Assembly (NCBI RefSeq): GCF_002812125.1
Contig: NZ_NPDQ01000001.1
Span: 620,001 to 684,000, forward strand
From: Leptospira brenneri
GTDB taxonomy: Bacteria; Spirochaetota; Leptospiria; Leptospirales; Leptospiraceae
Direction: 5' to 3'
DNA length: 64,000 nucleotides
Shown here: positions 8,801-16,333 of the stretch, one piece after another
Position numbering within the stretch: position 1 is the stretch's first letter
Layout of the letters: each line of letters begins with the position of its first letter
Notes under the pieces: model-generated
What the model saw: the letters and a program-made list of their open reading frames with translations, nothing else
Database searches by the model: none
What the model was told of the DNA's origin: nothing
Translations under genes and position numbers: made by a program

Positions 8801-9180
8801 GTTAAAAAACCAGGAGGGTTTGGGCTGATATAATAATCCGGTAAACCATCTCCATTAGAATCCACAGCATCCGGGATTCCATCTCCATTGGTGTCGAGCA
8901 AAAGCAGATTGGGCGTGGTTCCACCGGTAAGATTGATTCCATCGGAAACACCGTCCCCGTCAGAATCCACTAAGGTTCCATCAGGTTTTCCATCACCTGA
9001 CAAATCTACTGCGGTGCCAGGAGTTAGGTTTTGGGTTGAGGAAGGAGATCCACCGACGAGTCCAAATAAGAACGCAAAGATGCTAAAGTCTGTTTTAGCG
9101 CTTTCGGGAGAAAATAATACGCAATTGCTTGTGAACAGAGTTAGGAAAGAAAGCAGGTAGATTTTGTTTTTGATTCGCAT
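5803..9180 (-). CDS. Large surface lipoprotein with Ig-like, FN3 and seven C-terminal repeats
   Basis: 1125 residues from ATG 9180; an in-frame GTG/TTG-type extension upstream lacks a signal. The N-terminus is a lipoprotein signal (FLTLFTSNC, Cys about residue 19). Then come Ca-binding-like DSDGDG/DTNGDG repeats (about 55-165), three CHB_HEX_C-like domains each starting with D-T/D-T-A/P-P and ending RDxAGNxS, alternating with cysteine-containing Ig-like segments (about 180-665), one fibronectin type III domain (about 670-755), and seven repeats of about 52 residues (764-end) built on DISAGQGTNSG...KLLVVTxN...KLSLFRCNLDG. Each full repeat has a C-N-L-D-G-x-x-C pair. Seven such units suggest a seven-bladed propeller. 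Role: probably surface adhesion or binding; no ligand is known. Confidence 0.75.
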   Translation of the reverse strand: MRIKNKIYLLSFLTLFTSNCVLFSPESAKTDFSIFAFLFGLVGGSPSSTQNLTPGTAVDLSGDGKPDGTLVDSDGDGVSDGINLTGGTTPNLLLLDTNGDGIPDAVDSNGDGLPDYYISPNPPGFLTTGPGGTGNPVVIIVDGSSNPIGFDTDGDGTPNDTAIVTILSDTTPPTITSSLLTGTFSTTQTTTLTCADNKAPGSIVYTLDTTAPTFVPKNGVIIATSSKAVSLSTEGTHTLNAICRDRAGNLSTPISIVYTIDTKIPALTLVSQSSLAISASANAIANSTATWRSDRSGSFTVREGSSCETGTIATTGSVTANVDQGFIRSHSHFTGEGTKTYRICVTGSNGLVGFTSITLQRDDTAPVVSADPGAGNYGTATSVSLSCSDTGGAGCDQIAYAVQTGSSPTNPAIQGTTGTVSSGTLYASAIAMSDGVVTYTKFVARDKAGNVSAVSSANYAVDTQVATITVNSHTATVNGSSNVSLSWQSSKAGSYQIRLGGSSCSDGTALTNTGSNANVTGNIAATTDTSTTIANSQFAEGDNTIRICVVNLIGNFGSTTRSSKKDTTAPVLTMASPSGSGPFVSGTQLQLSCSDTNGSGCDKIIYTLNGTEPTFDGSGAVTNGTLYASPVALSNGSNQVKYLARDLAGNLSTAGDKSFYVGPPDAPAFVEAQAGGTSAVVQWWPVVGATSYTVYYSASPGVTTASSSFGPVTNANATITGLSSGTLYYFRVVASNSAATSAVSLLEAIAFTTATAPGMSVTGTHVDISAGQGTSSGVSPSIVVDTVNQKLLAITRNIENSSKLSLFRCNLDGSNCSHIDISTGQVITGIPNPVIDPINGKLLVAAENSANTGKLSLFRCNLDGTACSHTDISAGQGTNSGLRPSAVIDAINRKLLVATWNSGNDGKLSLFRCNLDGSACTHTDISAGQGTNSGARPNVIIDSISGKLLVTTWNNANSGKLSLYRCNLDGTACSHTDISAGQGTDSGTLPQPTIDTINSKLLVVTQNTANDNKPSLYRCNLDGTGCYHTDISAGQGSYSGISPKSMLDRSSEKLLVVTRNNFTGYKASLFRCNLDGSACTHTDISAGQGTNSGMEPSLTIDPITGKLLVVSQNLANNSKLSLFIW

Positions 9181-9397
9181 GCAAATTTTTCGCCTAAAAT
9201 ATATAAAAATATTCGGAAATGATAATGTCGATTTGGCAATCGTTCGAAGACAGCTAATTTCCATTAGCTTAGAAAAAAATTTGAATTTTTCCGTTAAAAA
9301 CGTTCCAGAATTGCGGTTGAACCATTTTTAACGGTTTTCGGTAGGATAACGGTTGTGATGGGAAAAGGGATTTTGGGGAAATCCAGGGATGTAAATT
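9181..9397. other. Intergenic region with two inverted repeats
   Basis: AGCTAAT-TTCC-ATTAGCT (9252-9269) is a perfect 7-bp hairpin. CCGTTAAAAA (9291-9300) and TTTTTAACGG (9325-9334) form a perfect 10-bp inverted repeat with a 24-nt loop, followed on the plus strand by TTTT. They lie between the end of the DUF1993 gene and the start of the large lipoprotein gene. They could be a terminator for the former or an operator for the latter; the sequence does not decide. Confidence 0.4.
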
Positions 9398-9916
9398 TTA
9401 TGTCTTAAACGGCATATCCCCTAAATAATCTTTTTTTCCAATTTCAATTCCGTTGTGCCTTAGAATCGCATAGGCAGTGGTTATGTGGAAATAAAAATTT
9501 GGAATCGCATGATGGGTAAGATATTCAAATCCCGTTAACTGTTTTCCTTCCCATCTAGGTAATGATATTTTCGTTTCAAACACCTGTTGGAAATCTTCTT
9601 TTTGATAAGTATCTAAATATTGAATCACAGAATGAATTCTAAGTTTTAGTTCTTCTAAATTCGTTTCAGTGTCTTCATGAACCGGTGCTTCTTTTCCAGT
9701 AATACGAGAAACAGCAAGTTTGGCAGTGTCGCAAGCGATTTGGATTTGTTTCGTTAAATGGAATTGGTCAGGGAAGAGTCGTGCATTCAGTAAATTGGCA
9801 AAAGGAAAATTTTTAGAAGCCGAATGAGTCTCGGCCTTTTCTAAAATTTTAATTAAATTCCTAAGACCTTTTTGGAAAGACTGAACAGAGATTTCGTAGA
9901 TGATGGATTCATTCAT
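9398..9916 (-). CDS. DUF1993 family protein
   Basis: 172 residues starting at ATG 9916 (MNESIIYEIS), ten bases after the stop of the upstream gene; a longer frame would overlap that gene. Four amphipathic helices with a DinB-like pattern fit DUF1993: SVQSFQKGLRNLIKILEKAE near the N-terminus, an RLFPDQFHLTKQIQIACDTAK block in the middle, and FEYLTHHAIPNFYFHITTAYAILRHNG near the end, the last being the family signature. Related proteins are cytoplasmic DinB-fold proteins of unknown activity. It is probably co-transcribed with the exported protein upstream. Confidence 0.8.
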   Translation of the reverse strand: MNESIIYEISVQSFQKGLRNLIKILEKAETHSASKNFPFANLLNARLFPDQFHLTKQIQIACDTAKLAVSRITGKEAPVHEDTETNLEELKLRIHSVIQYLDTYQKEDFQQVFETKISLPRWEGKQLTGFEYLTHHAIPNFYFHITTAYAILRHNGIEIGKKDYLGDMPFKT

Positions 9917-9926
9917 AGTTCTATCT

Positions 9927-10865
9927 CTAGATCGCAATCCCACCAGATAAAACAAGTTCTAAAAATCCAAAATTTTGCGAAGCGCGATTGGATCCACCAC
10001 TAGTAAGCACATCGGTAAGGTCAATGTATCCACCTTTGCCACCAAATTCTAGAAAGTAAGTCCTTGAAAATTCATAACGAGTGGCAACATATCCAGAGAC
10101 ACCATAACCAGAAAGATGAAAGTTATTGTTTTGGCCTTTTCCAAATACGCGTACATCACTTCGACATACAACAGGTCCACCTCCTATGGTTGAGACTAAA
10201 CTAAGTCCACTCAGTCCATCAGAAGAAGTATAAAGAGGAGTGATCCAACCGAAATCTAAAAATAGGTAATTCAACCCATCGGTATGTTCGTATTTTAAAA
10301 TATCAGGGGTTAGGGTAATGATTTGGTCGCCGCCATGGTAACCTGCCATTTGTTGTACATGTTCGGGAAACAGGTAAATGAATAGAGCAGATTCCAGAGA
10401 TAATGCGGTTTGATTTTTTGCAATGACACCTGGGTCAATATAACCTGAATACTTTACCGGTTGGCCTGGGGTGACAACATACTTCATATGATCTTCCCCA
10501 AAAGCTAAGAAGAATCGGTCAGTAAAAAAATAACTGATCTTTAGATTGTATTGAGGGATTTCAAACTTGGAGGGGTTTAGATATACGTCTGCTCGAAAAG
10601 ATTCTGGTTTATCTTTTGCATTCACCGATTTGAGAGTGTATTCGTATCCTGGGCCACGAAAATTGATATCGCTTTGAGTATAGCTACTTCGGTTGTATCC
10701 CCATTGGATATTCCAAGTACCTTTTTTATCGTGAATTGTTAGAGGAACCTCGTTTTCATTGGCTGAAATGGAGGAATTAAAAAGGAAGCAAAGGACAATA
10801 ACGCAAAGTTTTTGTTTAGTAGAACCAAACTTTTGTTTGTTTCTTGGATCAAACAGATTGTACAT
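9927..10865 (-). CDS. Exported protein, probable outer-membrane barrel
   Basis: 312 residues. A basic stretch of about 18 residues precedes a hydrophobic segment (LCVIVLCFLFNSSISA), so the signal peptide has an unusually long n-region; no internal Met offers a shorter start. The mature part is rich in Gly, Tyr and Phe with alternating strands (LKISYFFTDRFFLAFGED, YVATRYEFSRTYFLEFGGKGGY), typical of outer-membrane barrels. Gly-rich turns such as STIGGGPV occur near residue 225. The family is not recognised. It ends ten bases before the DUF1993 start, suggesting one transcript. Confidence 0.55.
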   Translation of the reverse strand: MYNLFDPRNKQKFGSTKQKLCVIVLCFLFNSSISANENEVPLTIHDKKGTWNIQWGYNRSSYTQSDINFRGPGYEYTLKSVNAKDKPESFRADVYLNPSKFEIPQYNLKISYFFTDRFFLAFGEDHMKYVVTPGQPVKYSGYIDPGVIAKNQTALSLESALFIYLFPEHVQQMAGYHGGDQIITLTPDILKYEHTDGLNYLFLDFGWITPLYTSSDGLSGLSLVSTIGGGPVVCRSDVRVFGKGQNNNFHLSGYGVSGYVATRYEFSRTYFLEFGGKGGYIDLTDVLTSGGSNRASQNFGFLELVLSGGIAI

Positions 10866-11010
10866 AGCGCCATATTCTAGATTGGTATCAAAATCGAATA
10901 GGCGAATGTATGTTTGGTTCCGAAAAAGAAGAAATTTTTAAGTAGGGATAAATACTATATTTGTTTTCTTCGATTTCGGTTTATCATTGTCCTTTCTATT
11001 GGGTTGGACT

Positions 11011-12636
11011 TTAGTAACTTCCTCCACTTCCCCCTCCACCAGAGGAACCACCACCAAAACTTCCGCCACCTCCTCCTCCTCCACCAGAGGAACTACCCGA
11101 ACTACTTTTTTGTTTTTGGGGAATGGTTTCGTATTCAGTGGCATTGTGTTTACAATGGGCACAGGTTCTTCGCACCTCCACTTTTCCTGAACTACTGTAA
11201 GTTGCTTCCGAAAGGATACGACTGGATTTACAAACAAAGGTTTCAAACTTACATTCGGGACAAGGTTTGATTTTGAGAAAAGACGTACCTTTGTGAATGT
11301 ATTCGGGATTGATATTCTTAAATTTGAAGATAGAATTGGAATGACAACTTGGACAGACCCAAACATCATAATCGACTGAGTTGACAATTTCCTCTGAAAC
11401 TTGACCTTCCGATAAATGTTTGTTATCTGCTTCTTCTGAAAGTTTGACCATCTTTGAACCACATTTTTCACATTTCCTTGGGATATTGCGAATGGCCTGC
11501 AATCGTTCCATTAACTTACGCATTCGTAAGTCTCCCCAAAAAATAAAAAACACGATGATACTTGCAATGATGAGAAAAATTGAAACAGGAAATAAGGCAT
11601 CATCCAAAACCAATGAAAGTAAAGTAATCGCTATCACAACCGGACTAATCACAATTCCATAAAATAAAATAAAATCTGATTTATGAACGATATGATACTT
11701 GGCAGTCGGGGAAGGTGTGATCCAAACGATCAATCTTTGGAGTAAATTTAAAAAAACAAAAATTGCCAGATATCCGAAGATAAAGTATTGTTTTAGACGA
11801 AATGATTCTTCTTTTTCAATTCTTTCTAGTTCTGTAAACTTTTCGTTTAAGAGTCTAGATTCTTCATCGTTTAAGAAATAATTTCCAGTGGTATTGTATC
11901 TTTCGACAGTTTCTTCTAAAATTCTTTTTTCATCTTCTGTGAGTTGCGAATAAGATTTTCCTTGGTAATCATAGTAATCGGTTCTTTTCGATTCGTTGGA
12001 AGTCTCACTTCCCGTTGGATAGGTACTTGTATCTGAAGCAAAGTTTGAATCGGTAGTATTGGAAACTAAGTCTTCTACAGGGATTTCTGGATGATTGAGT
12101 TTATTGATAAGAGCCGCAACTGTGTCTGCATGTCCTTTTTGAAAATCGTCCGCTTTGAATGCGGGGATGGTGTAAGTATCGATGATTCGTTTGACCGTGG
12201 CATCGGGAAGGTCACCTTCTAAACCGTATCCAATTTCTATTTCCACCCGCCTTTGGTCGATGATATGTAGAATCAGGATTCCATTGTCTTTGCCTTTTTT
12301 TCCAATCTTCCAATAGTTAAAGAGAGCTACGGCAAAGTCTTTTGGCACATAACTTCCAATTGTTGGTAGTGTGACAACAGCGATTTCAAGTCCAGAAGAT
12401 ACCTCTTCGCCATTGATCATTTGGTCAATGACCGTTGTATCAGTTAAAACCCCAGCACTGTCTTCCACCCAACTGTTCCGGAGCTCTTTGGGATTGGGAA
12501 CTTTGGAAACAAGAGTGTCGATGGATTCTTCGCTTGCGGAGGAACAATGAGAACCAAAGAGTAAAGCGGTGGTTACTGTTAAAGTCAGTAAAATTTTAGA
12601 GAAGTAGGTTTGTCTTGGGTTTACGGATGGGTTCAC
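11011..12636 (-). CDS. TPM-domain membrane lipoprotein with C-terminal zinc ribbons
   Basis: 541 residues from a GTG start. A lipoprotein-type signal (TALLFGSHC, Cys about 32) is followed by a TPM domain (about 50-180: DSAGVLTD, SSGLEIAVVTLP, KDNGILILHI, EIEIGYGLEGDLPD), the fold of the YgcG/Psb32 family. Then come a helical linker, three membrane helices (about 285-370), four CxxC knuckles (CEKC, CPSC, CPEC, CAHC) that would make two zinc ribbons, and a Gly/Ser tail ending GGSGGSY. Three helices put the TPM domain in the periplasm and the zinc ribbons in the cytoplasm. The role of such proteins is unclear; photosystem repair and phosphatase activity are known only for distant relatives. Confidence 0.8.
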   Translation of the reverse strand: MNPSVNPRQTYFSKILLTLTVTTALLFGSHCSSASEESIDTLVSKVPNPKELRNSWVEDSAGVLTDTTVIDQMINGEEVSSGLEIAVVTLPTIGSYVPKDFAVALFNYWKIGKKGKDNGILILHIIDQRRVEIEIGYGLEGDLPDATVKRIIDTYTIPAFKADDFQKGHADTVAALINKLNHPEIPVEDLVSNTTDSNFASDTSTYPTGSETSNESKRTDYYDYQGKSYSQLTEDEKRILEETVERYNTTGNYFLNDEESRLLNEKFTELERIEKEESFRLKQYFIFGYLAIFVFLNLLQRLIVWITPSPTAKYHIVHKSDFILFYGIVISPVVIAITLLSLVLDDALFPVSIFLIIASIIVFFIFWGDLRMRKLMERLQAIRNIPRKCEKCGSKMVKLSEEADNKHLSEGQVSEEIVNSVDYDVWVCPSCHSNSIFKFKNINPEYIHKGTSFLKIKPCPECKFETFVCKSSRILSEATYSSSGKVEVRRTCAHCKHNATEYETIPQKQKSSSGSSSGGGGGGGGSFGGGSSGGGGSGGSY

Positions 12637-12763
12637 GACCGCTAAAGAGTATAAGGTCTAGTTTGGTTGTCAAGTCTGAGTTAGGGGAGAAAGGGTGATT
12701 GGTTGTTAATGGAAGGTTTTTCAGTTTAAGAGGGCAATTGATCCGATAGAAATACTAATTACG

Positions 12764-13279
12764 CTATGCTCCAGGACATCCTGAACAAGTGAATGTAACT
12801 TTTGTTCCGGGAGAAATTGGTTTCCCCGATTTGACTTTAACTCCCGATCCAAATGTAATCGTATAGGTATTCCCAGTGTTAATTCCGAAATTAACAGAAA
12901 GGTCAAATTTTCGATCACTAAGAGTAACAGTGGGGCCAAAGTTAATCGATTGGTTTTGGATAATGTTTGCGGTAATCCATGCACTTCCATTTGAAGCATC
13001 TACATCCAACTCTTCAGAAAAGGTAAATGAGAGTGTGTTTATCGGAGGGGAACTATCTTCTCCATCAGCTGGAATCGAGCTTACTAGAAAAAAATACGGT
13101 GATGGTGATTCCGGTGGTGTTGCTAGGGTAGCTAGTAATCCTGCTCCGGCTGCTTCTGGTTCTTCTTCTACAGTGGGGTTGATAATTCCGTTGACAACCG
13201 GATTGAAATAACAATTTCCCAATAGAATCCATAAACATACTAAAACGAGTGAAGTTGGTAAACGAAGTTGACGGCTCAT
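12764..13279 (-). CDS. Lipoprotein with Ig-like (Big_5-type) domain, cluster member 1
   Basis: 171 residues from ATG 13279, which has GGAG eight bases upstream; an upstream ATG (13294) lacks one. The lipobox is LLGNC, followed at once by YFNPVVNGIINP, a motif shared by the next three genes. After a short Glu/Ala/Gly linker comes one domain (about 65-165) with SSIPADGED, LSFTFSEELDVD and GVKVKSGKPISPGTKVTF, the outline of a bacterial Ig-like domain. It lacks the carboxypeptidase-regulatory-like domain found in the other members. A perfect inverted repeat lies 30 nt upstream (13308-13329). Exact function unknown. Confidence 0.7.
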   Translation of the reverse strand: MSRQLRLPTSLVLVCLWILLGNCYFNPVVNGIINPTVEEEPEAAGAGLLATLATPPESPSPYFFLVSSIPADGEDSSPPINTLSFTFSEELDVDASNGSAWITANIIQNQSINFGPTVTLSDRKFDLSVNFGINTGNTYTITFGSGVKVKSGKPISPGTKVTFTCSGCPGA

Positions 13280-13307
13280 AAGTTTTAGCTCCATGGAAAC
13301 TGTGGCA

Positions 13308-13329
13308 ATTTTGATTACGGAATCAAAAT
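13308..13329 (-). promoter_or_regulatory. Perfect inverted repeat upstream of lipoprotein gene
   Basis: ATTTTGATT (13308-13316) and AATCAAAAT (13321-13329) are exact inverted repeats with a 4-nt spacer. The centre is about 40 bases before the start codon of the gene at 12764-13279. It is a candidate operator. It resembles an FNR box (TTGAT...ATCAA), but the half-sites are 6 rather than 4 nt apart. Confidence 0.35.
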
Positions 13330-13520
13330 CAAGGGTTTACAATCCAGAGACACTAAGACTACAACAGTCTCCCAATCTTGGCAAGAAATTTCTTTACCAA
13401 GCCTCGCCTTCCTTCGGGGAGAGCGATACTCGGTTTTTAAGTGATTCCATAGAAACCAGAATGGAAAATTAGGGTAGGGTCAAAAATAGGCCGGTTTTCG
13501 TGTCTGTTAGTTGCTAAGGA

Positions 13521-14366
13521 TCAAGATTCTGGTTCGACTCGGAACCGAATGGTTTTTGTTTTTAATACTTTGCCTGTGGCGGAACGAATGCCTGGAAATA
13601 AGGTGATCGTATAATCTATGCTGTTCTGAATTGATTGGGTACTCCAATACCCGCTGATGTCTTTCGGCGGCTGTCCTTCTTCGGAATTGATCATAACCGT
13701 AGTTACATAGATTGATGGAGTGATTATGATATTGTTGTTCCACCATGAAAGTAATCCCTCTTCATTCATTCCAAGGAGTTCACTTGTTAGGGATTCAGAA
13801 AAAATCAAAGTCATTGATTCCGGTGGGAATGGCATAGTCATATTGTTGGAAGGGTATGAGGAAACTAAGTCAAAATATTCAATTGTGTTTCCTGGAATTT
13901 GTAGCTCAAGAGCAGTAACAGTATAATTTGTGCCGGTTGTTAGTTCCGTCAAATGAACAGAGCCGATCCCAATCTCCAAACTAAATCGGTAAACCTCTTC
14001 TCCTCCTTCCGTTTGGACTACGCTGATGTCTGTCATTCCTAAACTAGTGAGTAAATAAAATCTCCCACCTAAATCTGTGAATGCAGATTGAGGTAAGTTT
14101 TTTGGTTCGGAGCTTCTGGAGATTACATTCAGTGTCAACCCATCGTCCGGCATTCCGTTGGATAAGATTTGTCCAGTGACTACATACTGGGATGGCACAT
14201 TTGAAAACGCACCTGCAATCCCAAGGGCCATCATGCCCATAGGGTCATCCTTCTCTTCCACTGGATTTAAAATTCCATTCACTAAGGGATTAAAATAACA
14301 GTTCCCGAATAGAAAACACATACAAAATAAAACAAGTGAAGTCGAAAAAATAGAATTTCGGTTCAT
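13521..14366 (-). CDS. Lipoprotein with CnaB-like and Ig-like domains, cluster member 2
   Basis: 281 residues; the ATG is preceded by GGGGA. Lipobox LFGNC, then the shared YFNPLVNGILNP. Residues about 60-135 look like a carboxypeptidase-regulatory/CnaB-type fold (YVVTGQILSNGMPDDG, SAFTDLGGRFYLLTSLG). Residues about 165-280 form the Ig-like unit shared with its neighbours (YFDLVSSYPSNN, LIFSESL, GIRSATGKVLKTKTIRFRVE). Presumably anchored in the outer membrane; the binding partner is unknown. It is separated from the upstream paralog by a 258-nt gap with an AT-only hairpin. Confidence 0.72.
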   Translation of the reverse strand: MNRNSIFSTSLVLFCMCFLFGNCYFNPLVNGILNPVEEKDDPMGMMALGIAGAFSNVPSQYVVTGQILSNGMPDDGLTLNVISRSSEPKNLPQSAFTDLGGRFYLLTSLGMTDISVVQTEGGEEVYRFSLEIGIGSVHLTELTTGTNYTVTALELQIPGNTIEYFDLVSSYPSNNMTMPFPPESMTLIFSESLTSELLGMNEEGLLSWWNNNIIITPSIYVTTVMINSEEGQPPKDISGYWSTQSIQNSIDYTITLFPGIRSATGKVLKTKTIRFRVEPES

Positions 14367-14624
14367 GAGAGTCCCCTGTCCAATTCATAACTAACAATGA
14401 ATTCTTAAAAGGAAATCATTGCTCTGTGTTGATTATTTAAAATAATAATATTAATGAGTTTTAATATTATTGGCAAGGACTTTTATTAAAGTATATCGAT
14501 CCCTTTAAAACGAATGGCATTCGGTTTTTGTTGGAAATTAGTTGGATTTGGGCTCTAGAGTCAAAAACCTAGATTTTCAAGGAAGACCTAGGTGTAGAAT
14601 AGAAACGAAGGATCTACTGTGTTA
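14367..14624. other. AT-rich intergenic region with hairpin
   Basis: Contains a perfect 10-bp inverted repeat made only of A and T (AATAATATTA at 14444-14453 with TAATATTATT at 14462-14471). It lies between two paralogous lipoprotein genes on the minus strand. I see no reading frame and no clear promoter consensus. It may end the upstream transcript or be part of the promoter of the downstream gene. Confidence 0.35.
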
Positions 14625-15434
14625 TTAGAATTCCCCAACCATGAATTGCATTATTGTTGGCCTGACAGTTTTTCCAGATGTTGTTTTGATACCGGAATTC
14701 ATAGTGATAGTATAAGGGGTGGACGGGAAAAGGGAACCACTAAAGTTGATTTCGACGCTGCTTTTAGAAATACCTACAGAAGATACTTCAATAGAAGGGG
14801 TGATAATAAAGTTATTTGAAGCCCAGAGGATATTATCATTATCTTCTGGATGGGCTACATCCTCTGAGAAGTTGAATATAAACTTACTAGAAATCATTTC
14901 ATAGTTACTGCTATTAATTAATAATCCATCATACGGTATAGAAGACATTAATTCTAAATAAACAGGAGGTTCTTCTCCAAGGACATAGATATCTAAGTTT
15001 TGGACTTGATAACTAAGATTGTCAACGGTGACAACGGTAGCTGCCATTTCTGAGACCATCAATTTTATAGTAACTAGTGTACCTGAATCCGTAAATTGTA
15101 AAGTCTGAAGTCCCGTTGGGATATTTAGATAAAATCTACCTGCTCCATTGGTTGTGGAAGAAGTAGCATTGTCCTTTGAAGAATATGACAGGTTCACTAA
15201 ACTGACTTCTGTATTGGCAAGCGGGGCACCGAATACTTTGATTTGGCCCGTAATGCTCACCGTAAATGATTGGCTTCCGATACCACCCGCCAATCCGAGT
15301 AATGGGGACGAATCGGTTTCTTTTACTTCTGGATTGAGTAATCCATTTACCAAAGGATTAAAGTAACAGTTTCCTAAAAGAAAACAGATAGAAAATAAAA
15401 CAAACGAAGTGTGAAGAATGGATTTTCGATTCAT
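14625..15434 (-). CDS. Lipoprotein with CnaB-like and Ig-like domains, cluster member 3
   Basis: 269 residues from ATG 15434 (MNRKSILHTS), supported by AAGGA ten bases upstream and by alignment with member 2. An upstream in-frame extension of 39 codons has no signal character and overlaps the preceding gene. Lipobox LLGNC followed by YFNPLVNGLLNP. Residues about 50-130 are a CnaB/carboxypeptidase-regulatory-like domain (ITGQIKVFGAPLANTEVSL, TTNGAGRFYLNIPTG). Residues about 155-268 are the shared Ig-like unit (YLELMSSIPYDG, FIFNFSEDV, GIKTTSGKTVRPT). Function unknown. Confidence 0.72.
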   Translation of the reverse strand: MNRKSILHTSFVLFSICFLLGNCYFNPLVNGLLNPEVKETDSSPLLGLAGGIGSQSFTVSITGQIKVFGAPLANTEVSLVNLSYSSKDNATSSTTNGAGRFYLNIPTGLQTLQFTDSGTLVTIKLMVSEMAATVVTVDNLSYQVQNLDIYVLGEEPPVYLELMSSIPYDGLLINSSNYEMISSKFIFNFSEDVAHPEDNDNILWASNNFIITPSIEVSSVGISKSSVEINFSGSLFPSTPYTITMNSGIKTTSGKTVRPTIMQFMVGEF

Positions 15435-15531
15435 AAAAGTTGATTCCTTCCGCTTGGATGGTTGTGGTAAATGTATATGCTGTTTCATTTGAATATTCAT
15501 GAATTTTAATTTGTTTAGAAAGAGAGATTCT

Positions 15532-16323
15532 TTATAGTGGTAGACTCTCAATGCGAAAACGAATGGTATTGGACTTTATACTTTTACCTGAGACAGATCG
15601 GATTCCTGGCATAAGGGTCAGAGTATAGTCAGTTTGAATGGTAAAAGTGTTCATCGCGACCCCAATAATAATAGCATTTGTTGAATTTGCAACCGAACCA
15701 AAGCTTATTGTTGGGGATACGATAAAGTTCTGGGCTGCCCATTGGTCATAATCTGCGACAGTTTCCAGATCCTCGGAAAACTTAAAATAAAAACCAGTCC
15801 CGAATATCGACATATAATCTTCGTCAATAATCACCAAACCCTCGTAAGGAAGAGATGCAACCAAATCAAAGTAAGATGGAATTTCTGAGGTTGCTGGGTA
15901 GGATTCTAGGTTGGTTATTGTATAACTGGAATTTCCAATCGTTACCAAACTTACCATAGGGGGCATTACCAAAAGGTCTAATGTGAATTTGGTTCCGTTA
16001 TCATTCACTTCGAGTTGTATCGATCCGGAAGGTCCCGTAATATGAAATCGACCAGCATCGTTTGTGGTGCTGGTTAAAGATTCTGAACCTTTGATTTTTA
16101 TGCTCGCATTTACCACGGCGACGCCTGCATTTGATTTTAATTGACCCGTGATATTAAACTCGGTAGAAGGGATCCCCAAAAGTCCCCAAAAAACTCCTGA
16201 ATTTTTTTCTTCTTCTAATGGATTCAAAAATCCATTAACAATCGGATTGAAGTAACAATTGTTAATGGAAGATAAAGTCATCAATCCAAAAAATAAAGAA
16301 ATCCATCTCATTTTTTTTAACAC
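15532..16323 (-). CDS. Lipoprotein with CnaB-like and Ig-like domains, cluster member 4
   Basis: 263 residues from GTG 16323, ten bases after the upstream stop; ATG 16311 is the alternative and would remove four residues. The signal ends SSINNC, followed by YFNPIVNGFLNP. Order as in members 2 and 3: a CnaB-like domain (FNITGQLKSNAGVAVVNA, STTNDAGRFHITGPSG) and then the Ig-like unit (YFDLVASLPYEG, FYFKFSEDLE, GIRSVSGKSIKSNTIRFRIE). Sequence identity is highest at the N-terminal motif and the last 25 residues. Probably co-transcribed with the gene at 16334. Confidence 0.72.
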   Translation of the reverse strand: MLKKMRWISLFFGLMTLSSINNCYFNPIVNGFLNPLEEEKNSGVFWGLLGIPSTEFNITGQLKSNAGVAVVNASIKIKGSESLTSTTNDAGRFHITGPSGSIQLEVNDNGTKFTLDLLVMPPMVSLVTIGNSSYTITNLESYPATSEIPSYFDLVASLPYEGLVIIDEDYMSIFGTGFYFKFSEDLETVADYDQWAAQNFIVSPTISFGSVANSTNAIIIGVAMNTFTIQTDYTLTLMPGIRSVSGKSIKSNTIRFRIESLPL

Positions 16324-16333
16324 AAATGTTTTC

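Noticed and set aside
13380..13520. Third copy of the intergenic repeat (CTGTTAGTTGC near 13504 and a GC-rich hairpin near 13415)
   Set aside because: Only 11 bases match and the order and spacing of the other blocks are not kept.
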